Source: DASWHR01 sp036398095
Lineage (GTDB): Bacteria; Actinomycetota; AC-67
Assembly (NCBI GenBank): GCA_036398095.1
Contig: DASWHR010000009.1
Coordinates: 1 to 41,942, forward strand
Reading direction: 5' to 3'
Length of the DNA stretch: 41,942 nucleotides
Shown here: positions 23,911 through 32,355 of the stretch, piece after piece
Numbering within the stretch: position 1 is the first letter of the stretch
Layout: every line of letters starts with the position of its first letter
The notes under the pieces: model-generated
Database searches by the model: none
Told to the model about the DNA's origin: nothing
The model's input: the letters and a program-made list of their open reading frames with translations, nothing else
Program-made: the position numbers and the translations under genes

Positions 23911-25383
23911 TCACGTGTCGTGGGGAGCGGGCAAAGCGGCGAAGCAGTTATCGATCTCCAGCAGCGCCGCCGCCTCGCCGGCCGCCCGGCCGCCCGCCCC
24001 GCCGCCGGTATCCGCCTCCGCCGCGGCCGCGAGCGACTCGAACCGGTTCGCGTGCGCCTCGAATCGCTCTTGCGCGTACTGCGCGTTTTCGTCGCGGGCG
24101 ATCATGTAGGGCCAGTCGGAGGATTGCAGCAGCATCAGCTCGCGCAGAAGTTGATCGCGGACGGCGCCTTCCCGGTCGAGCCACGCGGCAGCGCGGGATT
24201 CCGCGTCCGCTTGCCGCCGGAACAGCGATTCGGTGGCGGGCGAACGCCAGTTGCGAAAATCCGAGCCTGCCCCCCACGACGACGGCGACACCGGGCGATG
24301 CGGTGCGTCGCCTGCGGCGCGTGCGACTTCCCCGAGCGTGACCGGCGCGATCGCCGGGTGCTGCGCCAAGAGCGACAGGAGCGTCTCGAGCCAGACCGGT
24401 CCTTCGAACCACCAGTGGCCGAGCAATTCGGCGTCCAGCGCAACGACGAGCGCGGTGGATTCGGTCTGGTCGAATCGACGCTCGACCGCGGCCGTGAACG
24501 CGGCGGCGTCGCGCCGGGCGGCAGCCGCCGCGGCCTCCGGTTCGTACGGCTGCTTGTCGCCGAGCGACGCGTCCCGCGCGGTGACGCGCCAGTTCTTGAA
24601 GCCGCCGACCACGTCGTAGTGCTGGAAGTCCCGGTACCACTCGCCCGACGGATAGCCGCCGGGAGACCACACGGCCGCGGTCAGGGCACGGTCGCGCGGA
24701 AGCAGCAGCATGCCGGTCTCGCCGGCGAATGCGGGGACGCTGCCCACGGCGGCGGGATCGACGACCGCGTAGCCGACGCCGCGCACCGCGAGCGAGAGCT
24801 CGACCTCAGGCGCGACCGCGCACTCAGGAATCCACATCCCCTCGGGGCGCCGGCCGAAGATCCGCTCGTGCTCGGCGAAACCTGTTTCGATTTGGGCGGC
24901 GCGCAGACGCGGCGACGACACGAACGGCAGCAGCGGATGCGTCGCCGGTCCGGCGAGGATTTCGATCAGGCCGGCCTGCTCGAGCCGTCCGAACGCCCCG
25001 GCGAGCCCGCCGGTCGGCGATCTCAGCCGTGCCGCCGCCTCCCGGCCGTCGATCGCATAGCGCGCCGCGAGATCCTTGACCGCATCGGCGTGCAGGCCCT
25101 TGTAGTTGGCGACCTGGCGCATCGCTCGCAACTCCACGCGACCCAAATACGATTCGAGCTCGCGGCGCATGTGCGCATCCTGCATCTGATGCGCGAGCAC
25201 GGGCGTGATCCCGACCGTGCAGACGCCGTGCAAACCGCGGTCGGCGAGTCGTTCGAAGACCCCGAGCAGCGGCAGGTACGACTCGAACGCGACTTGATGG
25301 AATAGGTCTTCGCCGGCCGGCCAGACTCCGTTGCGGCGCACGTAGGGAACGTGCGCATGCAGGACGATGGCCAGCCGCCGCAC
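23911..25383 (-). CDS. GH57 alpha-1,4-glucan branching enzyme, Rv3031-like
   Basis: The 490-residue enzyme cuts an alpha-1,4 glucan and rejoins it by an alpha-1,6 bond. GH57 motifs are in order: LHAHVPYV near the N-terminus, the pattern GITPVLAHQM, the catalytic nucleophile Glu187 in GMWIPECAV, and the acid/base Asp317 in VVALDAELLGHWWFEGP. The C-terminal helical domain (SSDWPYMIARDENAQYAQERF) is typical of GH57 branching enzymes. GTG at 25383 starts directly at the conserved VRRLAIVLHAH; a longer frame would overlap the methyltransferase gene. It lies 22 nt downstream of the methyltransferase and 61 nt before the GT4 gene. Confidence 0.92.
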   Translation of the reverse strand: MRRLAIVLHAHVPYVRRNGVWPAGEDLFHQVAFESYLPLLGVFERLADRGLHGVCTVGITPVLAHQMQDAHMRRELESYLGRVELRAMRQVANYKGLHADAVKDLAARYAIDGREAAARLRSPTGGLAGAFGRLEQAGLIEILAGPATHPLLPFVSSPRLRAAQIETGFAEHERIFGRRPEGMWIPECAVAPEVELSLAVRGVGYAVVDPAAVGSVPAFAGETGMLLLPRDRALTAAVWSPGGYPSGEWYRDFQHYDVVGGFKNWRVTARDASLGDKQPYEPEAAAAAARRDAAAFTAAVERRFDQTESTALVVALDAELLGHWWFEGPVWLETLLSLLAQHPAIAPVTLGEVARAAGDAPHRPVSPSSWGAGSDFRNWRSPATESLFRRQADAESRAAAWLDREGAVRDQLLRELMLLQSSDWPYMIARDENAQYAQERFEAHANRFESLAAAAEADTGGGAGGRAAGEAAALLEIDNCFAALPAPHDT

Positions 25384-25405
25384 GCCGTCCCTGATCGTCA
25401 GAGCC

Positions 25406-26155
25406 TCAGCGGCGGCCGACGGCGATGAGATCGAGGCTGCGGTCGAGATGCTCCCCGCGGATGCGGAAGTCGCGCGTCGTGATGCGCGCGACCGCGGCAC
25501 GCCTGCGCTGGGACCATTGCGGAACCGGCGTTGCGATCAGCCGCTCGGGAAGCGAGGAGCGCGTGGCGATCTCGGTCGCCCGGATGCGCCCGGCGTGGAA
25601 CGTGCCGAGCATCTCGGTCACGGTGAAGTGCCGCGCCAGCACCGCTCGCAGCTCGGCCGGCGAGAACTCGACGGTGTGGAACGCGTTGCGGATCCCTCTC
25701 GGAGAGAACGTGATCCGGTTGGGCGTGGCACACAGGAATTCGCCGCCGGGACGGAGCACGCGCGCGGCCTCTCCGCAGAAGTCGACCGGCGACCGCATGT
25801 GCTCGATCACCTGGAGCGACACGACCGCATCGAAGGATGCATCCGGATAGGGGAGCGCCTCTAGGTCGGCCGGCTCGAACCGCGCCGACGGGTACCGAGC
25901 AGCGGCTCGCTCGACCACGCCGGCTTCCAGATCCACGCCGACGACCTCGCCGGCGGTCGCGGCCAGAATCTGGGTGCCGTAGCCTTCGCCGCATCCGGCA
26001 TCGAGCACCCGGCGTCCCGCGGTTCGCCGCGCCGCCCACTCATAGGCGACGACGTGCCGCTGAAACCAGTAGTTCTCTTCGGGGATGCCGGGTGCCGTTC
26101 GCTCGCCGGTCAACGGCAACGGGTCGTCGAAGACGTACTCGGGGTCGGTCGGCAT
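25406..26155 (-). CDS. SAM-dependent methyltransferase, Rv3030-like
   Basis: The 249-residue enzyme has the family's distinctive N-terminus, PLPLTGERTAPGIPEENYW, then SAM motif I VLDAGCGEGYG (residues 50-60), the acidic strand EVVGVDLEAGVVERA, and SFDAVVSLQVIEHM followed by VLRPGGEFLCATPN. The same N-terminal signature is found in Rv3030, whose gene lies beside the GH57 and GT4 genes of the methylglucose lipopolysaccharide cluster. The likely role is sugar O-methylation of a cytoplasmic polysaccharide, but the acceptor is inferred from context. First gene of the minus-strand operon, with a leaderless-type promoter. Confidence 0.88.
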   Translation of the reverse strand: MPTDPEYVFDDPLPLTGERTAPGIPEENYWFQRHVVAYEWAARRTAGRRVLDAGCGEGYGTQILAATAGEVVGVDLEAGVVERAAARYPSARFEPADLEALPYPDASFDAVVSLQVIEHMRSPVDFCGEAARVLRPGGEFLCATPNRITFSPRGIRNAFHTVEFSPAELRAVLARHFTVTEMLGTFHAGRIRATEIATRSSLPERLIATPVPQWSQRRRAAVARITTRDFRIRGEHLDRSLDLIAVGRR

Positions 26156-26161
26156 GGGCGG

Positions 26162-26167
26162 ATCATA
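26162..26167 (-). promoter_or_regulatory. -10 hexamer TATGAT of the polysaccharide operon
   Basis: On the minus strand TATGAT ends six bases before the ATG at 26155. No ribosome binding site is present. It is divergent from the promoter at 26263, with about 95 bp between the two hexamers. Confidence 0.5.
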
Positions 26168-26262
26168 CCCGCGGCGGCCGCCCCGGCCCCGGCGGGATCG
26201 CCGGGCACGGGACGGCCGCGGATGTCAGTTCCGCCGCGCGCGCGCAAGGAACCGAGCACCCG

Positions 26263-26268
26263 TACAAT
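26263..26268 (+). promoter_or_regulatory. -10 hexamer TACAAT of the PaaK-like gene
   Basis: TACAAT, close to consensus, ends eight bases before the ATG at 26277. It supports that start over longer in-frame extensions and implies a leaderless or near-leaderless message. Confidence 0.55.
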
Positions 26269-26276
26269 GTGCCGCT

Positions 26277-27710
26277 ATGGCCAAGCCTTGGGATCAGCGC
26301 AGCGCCGCCGAGCAGCGGCGGATTCAGAACGGGCTCGTCAACGCCACGCTCGTGCAGATGGCGCTGGCGCACGTTCCGTTCACGCGCGCCAAGCTCCAAA
26401 AGGCGGGGGTGGACGCCCGGCTGCTGCGCCGCGTCGAGGACCTCAAGAAGGTCCCGATGACGATGCGCCGCGACGTCGTCGACCCGGTTCGCAATCCGGA
26501 CGGCCCGGGCGCGTTCATCTTGAAAGGAACCGCAGAAGGAGTGAAGCGGTTCAGCGACCGCAGCGTCCTGTGGCGCGTGGCGCTGTCGCGACTGTTCGGC
26601 GGCGAGCACGTTCAGGCGCTCGCGATCGAAGCCGCGAGCCGAAGCATTCACCTGCATCTGTCGCCCGGACCCGGCGGGCCGATCCCGATCTCCTACACGC
26701 GCGACGATTTGGATCTGCTTGCTCGCGCCGGATCGCGTTTGGCGCAGGTCGCCGGGATCGACCGTGAGGACCGCTTGCTGAACCTGGTGCCGTTCGGCGC
26801 GACGCTGGACTACTGGGGCGTGTTCTACATGGCGCACGGCGTGGGTATGACGTCGCTGCACACGCGACGCGAAGGCGCCGACTTGGTGCAGGCGCTGGCG
26901 ATCGGATTCGCGTCCGAGCCTGCGACTGCAGTGGCGGTGCCCGCCGACGAGGCCACGACGTTTCCGGCCGCCGCCGCCGAGGCCGGAGTGCCACTCGACG
27001 CGCTTCGCGTGATGCTCGCCGTCGGACGGTCCTTGTCGCGCGCCGAGCGCGAACGGCTGGGCGAGGAATTCACCAGGGCCGGCGCACCGAACGTCCGTAT
27101 CGCCGCCGCGTACGGTCCGGCGGAAGGGCGCGTGCTCTGGGGCGAGTGTGCCGTGCCGGCCGGCACCGTCGAGACGTTCGGCTTTCACACCTATCCCGAC
27201 ATGGACATCGTCGAGATCGCGCAGCCCGATACCGGCGACGCCTTGCCCGACGAAACGCCGGGTGAGGTCGTGGTGACGCCGCTCGGCTTCCGCGGGGGCG
27301 GCGCGCCGCGCTGGCGCACCGGCGATCTGGCGCTCGGCGGCGTGACGAACCGGCCGTGTCCGAACTGCGGCCGGCAGGTTCCCCGCGTCGGTCCCAGCGT
27401 GCGCCGCAACGCGTGGCAGCGCCGGATCGTGCTCGGCGGTCGCCGCGTTCGTTTCGACTTCCGCGACGCCGCAAGCGCGCTCGCCGGCGCGAAGGATTGG
27501 CAGGTCGAGCTGCGCGCCGACGACAAGGCTCACGACTTGTTCGTTTACGTCGTCGGAAGCGATTCGGATGTCGGTCCGGTGATCTCGCTCTACGAGGCGA
27601 TGGAACGGTGGGGGGTCGCACCGACCCAGATCGTGCTCGCGTCGGAGCAAGAGATTGCCGATAAGAAGAGAGCGGTCGATTCGTCGTGGCCGCGATTTTC
27701 CGAAATCTGA
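26277..27710 (+). CDS. PaaK-like (phenylacetate-CoA ligase family) protein with degenerate adenylation loop
   Basis: The 477-residue protein follows the outline of short adenylate-forming ligases: N-terminal helical part, VPMTMRRDVVDP, a central LVPFGATLDYWGVFYMAHGVGM segment, AAYGPAEGRVLWGE where family members have YG-x-TE, and RTGDLA for the ATP-ribose Asp. A treble-clef-like CPNCGRQVPRVGP precedes the C-terminal domain. The normal Ser/Thr/Gly-rich phosphate loop (SSGTTG-x-P) is replaced by FILKGTAEGVKRF, so ATP binding may be altered. It could be a ligase with unusual substrate or a non-catalytic relative. Divergent from the Rv3030-like operon, which hints at a role in acylating the same polysaccharide; this is inference. 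Confidence 0.72.
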   Translation: MAKPWDQRSAAEQRRIQNGLVNATLVQMALAHVPFTRAKLQKAGVDARLLRRVEDLKKVPMTMRRDVVDPVRNPDGPGAFILKGTAEGVKRFSDRSVLWRVALSRLFGGEHVQALAIEAASRSIHLHLSPGPGGPIPISYTRDDLDLLARAGSRLAQVAGIDREDRLLNLVPFGATLDYWGVFYMAHGVGMTSLHTRREGADLVQALAIGFASEPATAVAVPADEATTFPAAAAEAGVPLDALRVMLAVGRSLSRAERERLGEEFTRAGAPNVRIAAAYGPAEGRVLWGECAVPAGTVETFGFHTYPDMDIVEIAQPDTGDALPDETPGEVVVTPLGFRGGGAPRWRTGDLALGGVTNRPCPNCGRQVPRVGPSVRRNAWQRRIVLGGRRVRFDFRDAASALAGAKDWQVELRADDKAHDLFVYVVGSDSDVGPVISLYEAMERWGVAPTQIVLASEQEIADKKRAVDSSWPRFSEI

Positions 27711-27824
27711 AATCTGACGTCGAGCAAGCCCCGCGCGAATGACGCTGCTTGACCCGGCCTACTCTGGCTCGTAGTCTGCCTCGGGCTCGTCGATGAGCCC
27801 ACGTGCCGATTCACAGACTTCCCA

Positions 27825-29996
27825 ATGCAAACAAACGCTCGGACTTCCCCCAACCGGTTCACGCGGCGCGCCGTCACGCTCGCCCTGTCCGGACTGATCT
27901 CTTCGCTTGCCTTCGTTGCCTCCCCCGCCGGGGGCGCGCCGGCGTTCGCACGGACCGAGGCAAGCGACGTCGTGCTGCAGAGCAAGCCGGCCGCCGCCGT
28001 CGTCAAGAACGTCGCGTTGCCGATCCGCGCGAACATGATCGGCCTCACCTATCGGGGGACCGGAGCGAGCATCCGTGTGCGCGTGCATCGTCCCGGCGCC
28101 GGCTGGGGCGAGTGGGAATCGGTCGCGGCGAGTGACATCGGGCCCGATCGATGGACCGGCGAAGGCACCGACCGGTCGGCGATCGAGCCGATGTGGGTCG
28201 GCACGGCCGACCGCGTCATGGTGCGACTCGACGGAAGCGTCCGCGACGTGCGTTTGCATGCCATCAACACGCTCGGAGACGCACACCCGAAGACGTGGTG
28301 GCAGAGAATCTTCGGCTTCCTCGGTTCCGCGCCGGCCGCGCTGACCGCGCTGACCGCGCCGCGCGCCGCCGAAGCCGTCCCTGCCGTGCCCCAGATCGTC
28401 AGCCGCGCCGGATGGGGCGCCGACGAACGGTGGCGGCGTTGCTGCCCGCGCTACGCGCCCACGGTCGAGGTGGCGATGATCCATCACACCGTGAACCCCA
28501 ACAATTATTCGTCGGCCGACGCGCCCGCGCTGATCCGGGCGATCTATCGTTATCACCGGTTCAACCTCGACTACGACGACATCGCCTACAACTTCATCGT
28601 CGACCGATTCGGGCGTGTCTACGAAGGCCGCTACGGCGGGACGACGAAGCCGGTGGTCGGCGCGCACAGCGAAGGGATGAACACCAAGACGAGCGGCGTC
28701 GCGTTGCTCGGCACGTTTTCGAACGCCTACCCGAGTGGTCCGATGATCATCGAGTTGATGCGATTCTTGGCGTGGAAACTTGACGTGCACCACATTCCCG
28801 CGTGGGGCGTCGTGCCGATGACGTCGGGGGGCAGCAACAAACTTCGTCGTGGCCAGACCGTCAACCTGAACCGGATCTCCGGTCACCGGGATGTGCAGGC
28901 GACCGATTGCCCGGGCAACAAGATGTACTACCAGTTGCCGCGCATCCGTGAGACGGTCATGAAGTGGGGCGCGCCGAAGTTCTACATGAACTCGACGCCA
29001 CGTTCGCTGCGCCCCGACGGCGACGGCGAGGACGAACAGCACGATGCAATCAAGGTGTGGCACTCCGCGGCGCTGAACTGGAAGATCGAGTTCTCCGATG
29101 CCGCCGGGAACGCGAAGGCGACCTTCACCGGCGCGGGCACCTATGCCGAAGCGACCTGGGACGGACGCGACCAGACGTCCGGCGCGCTCGCAACGACCGG
29201 AGCCGGCCGCGTCACGATCAGCGCGTGGGACGATTCGAACAAGCAGGCGACGCCGAACGAGATCCCGTTACGGATCGTCACGACGCATCCGGCCGGATCG
29301 GTGCTCAAGTCCGGATCATCGGTCGTCCTGATCGACGAGGGCGCCACCTCGCGCTCGATCCCGACATCGGCCGTCTACAACTCCTGGTTCGCCGCCAACG
29401 AAACGGTCCTCACCGGCGCCGCCGAGCTCGGCCGCTACACCGCCGGCTTGCCGGTCGGCTTCCGCGACGGGACGCTCGCCAAGACGCCGGACGGGACGTA
29501 CTACTTCATCAACGCCGGGCAGCGCCGCGGATTCGCCTCGCCGGCGGTGTTCTCCTCACTCGGATTCCGTCCCGAAGCCGCGATCGAAGTGCCCAGCGCC
29601 GAGATCAGCACGCTTCCCGCCGGACCCGTGATTGACGACGCCAGCCGGCATCCCGCCGGCAGCGTCGTTCAGGACGCGGACAAGACGCTTTGGGTCGTCG
29701 GCGCTGCGGGCAAGCAGCGGATCCCGTCCGTGATCGTGCGGCAATCCTGGTACCGCGACGACGAAGTTGTGCCCGCTTTGCCGGGCGATATCGCGCTGGC
29801 GGAAGGCGAGCCGGTCTCGTTCCGTCCGGGCACCCTGCTGCGAACTCCGAGCGATCACCTGTGGATCATCACCGGCGGTACGCGCCGCGTCTTCGCCGAC
29901 GAGCAGATGTTCGCGCTCATGGGCTACAGCACCAAAGCGATCCGAAGCGTGTCCTGGGCCGACATCGGGATCGTCCCCTACGGCGGCACCGTCTAA
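27825..29996 (+). CDS. Exported N-acetylmuramoyl-L-alanine amidase (PGRP type) with C-terminal repeats
   Basis: This 723-residue protein cleaves the bond between muramic acid and the stem peptide of peptidoglycan. An N-terminal signal with a twin-Arg-like NRFTRRAVTLALSGL suggests export, possibly by Tat. After a beta domain (residues about 50-160) comes the amidase_2/PGRP domain at about 190-390, with zinc ligands His220 or His221 (MIHHTVN), His354 and Cys362 (GHRDVQATDCPG). Then a FlgD-like Ig domain (TWDGRDQTSGALATTGAGRVT) and at least three copies of an HPAGS.../R-x-F surface repeat of about 60 residues (from residue about 486 on) follow. Such repeats probably bind the cell wall. A TACTCT hexamer at about 27760 is a possible promoter. 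Confidence 0.9.
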   Translation: MQTNARTSPNRFTRRAVTLALSGLISSLAFVASPAGGAPAFARTEASDVVLQSKPAAAVVKNVALPIRANMIGLTYRGTGASIRVRVHRPGAGWGEWESVAASDIGPDRWTGEGTDRSAIEPMWVGTADRVMVRLDGSVRDVRLHAINTLGDAHPKTWWQRIFGFLGSAPAALTALTAPRAAEAVPAVPQIVSRAGWGADERWRRCCPRYAPTVEVAMIHHTVNPNNYSSADAPALIRAIYRYHRFNLDYDDIAYNFIVDRFGRVYEGRYGGTTKPVVGAHSEGMNTKTSGVALLGTFSNAYPSGPMIIELMRFLAWKLDVHHIPAWGVVPMTSGGSNKLRRGQTVNLNRISGHRDVQATDCPGNKMYYQLPRIRETVMKWGAPKFYMNSTPRSLRPDGDGEDEQHDAIKVWHSAALNWKIEFSDAAGNAKATFTGAGTYAEATWDGRDQTSGALATTGAGRVTISAWDDSNKQATPNEIPLRIVTTHPAGSVLKSGSSVVLIDEGATSRSIPTSAVYNSWFAANETVLTGAAELGRYTAGLPVGFRDGTLAKTPDGTYYFINAGQRRGFASPAVFSSLGFRPEAAIEVPSAEISTLPAGPVIDDASRHPAGSVVQDADKTLWVVGAAGKQRIPSVIVRQSWYRDDEVVPALPGDIALAEGEPVSFRPGTLLRTPSDHLWIITGGTRRVFADEQMFALMGYSTKAIRSVSWADIGIVPYGGTV

Positions 29997-30041
29997 GAGC
30001 GGCCCGCATAGAACGGCCCGAGCCTCCGCGGGCGCCGGTGC

Positions 30042-30047
30042 TACCCT
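30042..30047 (+). promoter_or_regulatory. -10 hexamer TACCCT of the cysteine desulfurase operon
   Basis: TACCCT ends seven bases before the ATG at 30055. A GTG three bases before the ATG is an alternative start. There is no ribosome binding site. Confidence 0.4.
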
Positions 30048-30054
30048 GACCGTG

Positions 30055-31200
30055 ATGCAAACACCCACGACCCTGTATCTGGACTATGCGGCCACCACGC
30101 CGCTGTCCGATGCGACGCGAAGCGCGATGCTTCCGTGGCTTTCGGACGGCTTCGCGAACGCCAGCGGCCTGTACGCCGGCGCGCGCGAAGCGCGCAAGGC
30201 GATCGACGAGGCGCGCGAGGCGATCGCGACCGCCGTCGCGGCGCGGCCGGAAGAGATCGTGTTCACCTCGGGCGGCACCGAAGCGGACAATCTTGCGATC
30301 AAGGGCGCGGCGTGGCACGGCCGCGACCAGGGACGCGACGGGATCGTGATGTCGGCCTTCGAGCATCACGCCGTCCTCGATCCGGCCGACTGGATGGCGC
30401 GGTCCGGTTTCCGCGTCACGCGCGTGCCGGTGACACCGGACGGGATCGTGGACCTTGACGCCCTGCGAGATGCCGTGGACGCCAAGACCGCGATCGTATC
30501 GGTCATGTGGGCCAACAACGAGGTGGGTACGATCCAGCCGGTCGCCGAGGCCGCCGCGATCGCTCGCGACCGCGGCGCCGTATTCCATTCCGATGCGGTC
30601 CAGGCGCTGCCCTGGATTCCGGTCGGGATTCACGACGCCGACATGATCTCGCTCGCCGCGCACAAGTGTCACGGCCCCAAGGGCGTGGGCGCGCTCGTCG
30701 TTCGCCGCGGCACCAGGCTTCAGCCGCTGCTGCACGGCGGCGGGCAGGAGCGCGGTGTTCGTTCCTCGACCTACAACACGCCCGGCATCGTCGGGTTCGC
30801 CGACGCCGTCACGGCCGCGATGCGCGACCGCGACGAAGCCGCCGTCCGCGTCGCGGCGCTTCGCGACCGCCTGCAAGAGTCGCTCGTCTCGCGCCTCGGC
30901 GGCGTGCACGTCAACGCGGCCGGCGCCCCGCGACTGCCGAATCATCTGTCGGTCGGCATTGACGGCATCGAAAGCGAGCCGCTGTTGCTCCTGCTCGACG
31001 CCGCCGGCGTGGCCGCATCCGCGGGCAGCGCCTGCCAGTCGGGCGCCTCGGAGCCGTCCTACGTGCTTCGCGCCATGGGCGTTGCCGATCCGCTCGCCGC
31101 CGGCGTGCTGCGCCTGACCTTAGGCCGGCCGACGACGACGGACGAGGTCGATCGCGCGGTCGAGGCGATCGTGGCGGCCGTCGGGCGGTTGCGCGGATGA
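30055..31200 (+). CDS. iscS: Cysteine desulfurase (IscS/NifS family)
   Basis: The 381-residue PLP enzyme removes sulfur from cysteine as a persulfide for tRNA thiolation and Fe-S clusters. Family features: LYLDYAATTPL at the N-terminus, SGGTEADNLAIKG, the PLP-binding Lys204 in LAAHKCHGPKG, and the active-site Cys327 in SAGSACQSGASEPS. The short loop around the Cys marks group I, IscS-like. It overlaps mnmA by four bases (ATGA), so its main product is probably sulfur for the 2-thiouridine made by MnmA. The same pair occurs in mycobacteria (Rv3025c-Rv3024c). Confidence 0.95.
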   Translation: MQTPTTLYLDYAATTPLSDATRSAMLPWLSDGFANASGLYAGAREARKAIDEAREAIATAVAARPEEIVFTSGGTEADNLAIKGAAWHGRDQGRDGIVMSAFEHHAVLDPADWMARSGFRVTRVPVTPDGIVDLDALRDAVDAKTAIVSVMWANNEVGTIQPVAEAAAIARDRGAVFHSDAVQALPWIPVGIHDADMISLAAHKCHGPKGVGALVVRRGTRLQPLLHGGGQERGVRSSTYNTPGIVGFADAVTAAMRDRDEAAVRVAALRDRLQESLVSRLGGVHVNAAGAPRLPNHLSVGIDGIESEPLLLLLDAAGVAASAGSACQSGASEPSYVLRAMGVADPLAAGVLRLTLGRPTTTDEVDRAVEAIVAAVGRLRG

Positions 31201-32267
31201 GTCGCGTGCTGGTCGCGATGAGTGGCGGCGTGGATTCATCGGTCGCCGCCGCGTTGCTGGTGCGCGACGGTCACGATGTCACCGGCGTCCACCTGAAGCT
31301 CTCCGACTACGCCGCGCCCGAGCAGGAGGGCCGCGTGCACGGCTGCTGCAGCGTCGAAGCTGCCGACGACGCTCGCCGCGTCGCCCAAGTGCTGGACATC
31401 CCATTCTACGTCTGGAACCTGGTCGAGCCGTTCCGCGAAGCGGTCGTCGACGACTTCATCGGCGAGTACGCGGCCGGCCGGACGCCGAACCCGTGCGTGC
31501 GCTGCAATGAGCGCGTCAAGTTCGGCGCGGTGCTCGAACGTGGCATCGCGATGGGCTTCGACTTCGTCGCGACCGGCCACTACGCGATCGCGCGACGCGA
31601 CGGTGCCGGCCACGCTCGCCTGTTTCGAAGCGCCGACGCCGCCAAGGACCAGTCCTACGTGCTGTCTTCGATCGGACGCGCCGCGCTGGACCGCTCGCTG
31701 TTTCCCATCGGCGCGCTGACGAAGCCCGAAACCCGCGAGACCGCGCGCGCTCTGTCGCTTCGGACCGCCGACAAGCCCGAATCGTTCGACATCTGCTTCG
31801 TGCCCGGCGGCGACGCCGGCGCGTTCGTCGATGCGGCCGTGGGCGCCGCACCGGGTCCGATTGTGGACGCCGACGGGACCGTGCTCGGCGAGCACGGCGG
31901 TATCCACCGCTACACGGTCGGGCAGCGACGCGGCCTCGGCCTGGCCTCGCACGAACGACGCTTCGTCGTCGACGTGGACGCGACGCGCAATGCGATCGTC
32001 GTCGGTCCCGGCGAACTGCTCTCGCGGACCCATCTGACGGCCGATCGCGTCCGTTGGCTGGCCGCGCCGCCGCCAACGGGCGCGAACCTGTCCGTCCAGA
32101 TCCGCGCCCACGGCCGATCGATCCCGGCGCACATCGCCGTCGCCGGCGACGACGCGGCGGATGTGCGGCTCACCGAGCCCGAGCGGGGCGTCGCGACGGG
32201 CCAGACGATCGCGTTCTACGACGGCGAGGAGGTTCTCGGGGGCGGCATCATCGTCGCCGCTCGCTAG
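31197..32267 (+). CDS. mnmA: tRNA-specific 2-thiouridylase
   Basis: This 356-residue enzyme puts sulfur on U34 of Lys, Glu and Gln tRNAs. The PP-loop SGGVDSSVAA spans residues 9-18. The two catalytic cysteines are Cys100 (NPCVRCNERVKFG) and Cys200 (ESFDICFVPGGD), about 100 residues apart as usual, and Cys103 is also conserved. HRYTVGQRRGLG marks the central domain and a C-terminal beta barrel follows. Start and preceding stop overlap by four bases, giving coupling to the cysteine desulfurase. Confidence 0.97.
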   Translation: MSRVLVAMSGGVDSSVAAALLVRDGHDVTGVHLKLSDYAAPEQEGRVHGCCSVEAADDARRVAQVLDIPFYVWNLVEPFREAVVDDFIGEYAAGRTPNPCVRCNERVKFGAVLERGIAMGFDFVATGHYAIARRDGAGHARLFRSADAAKDQSYVLSSIGRAALDRSLFPIGALTKPETRETARALSLRTADKPESFDICFVPGGDAGAFVDAAVGAAPGPIVDADGTVLGEHGGIHRYTVGQRRGLGLASHERRFVVDVDATRNAIVVGPGELLSRTHLTADRVRWLAAPPPTGANLSVQIRAHGRSIPAHIAVAGDDAADVRLTEPERGVATGQTIAFYDGEEVLGGGIIVAAR

Positions 32268-32291
32268 CGCGAAACACGTCACCCGGCTTCG

Positions 32292-32297
32292 TATAAT
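32292..32297 (+). promoter_or_regulatory. Consensus -10 box TATAAT of a small-protein gene
   Basis: TATAAT is a perfect -10 hexamer, rare in this GC-rich DNA, 24 bp after the mnmA stop. It would give a 5' UTR of about 50 nt before GTG 32356. No clear -35 box is visible. Confidence 0.6.
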
Positions 32298-32309
32298 CAA
32301 CTGGACACG

Positions 32310-32342
32310 ACCGATCCAACGCACCGATTCGACTCGACCGAT
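32310..32342 (+). repeat. Triple ACCGAT repeat in the 5' UTR
   Basis: ACCGAT occurs at 32310, 32323 and 32337, spaced 13-14 bp; the outer two copies are extended to CGACCGATC. The array lies between the TATAAT box and the small-protein start. It could be an operator or an RNA element. It may also be chance in a C/G/A-rich leader. Confidence 0.35.
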
Positions 32343-32355
32343 CGTGGAGGACACC

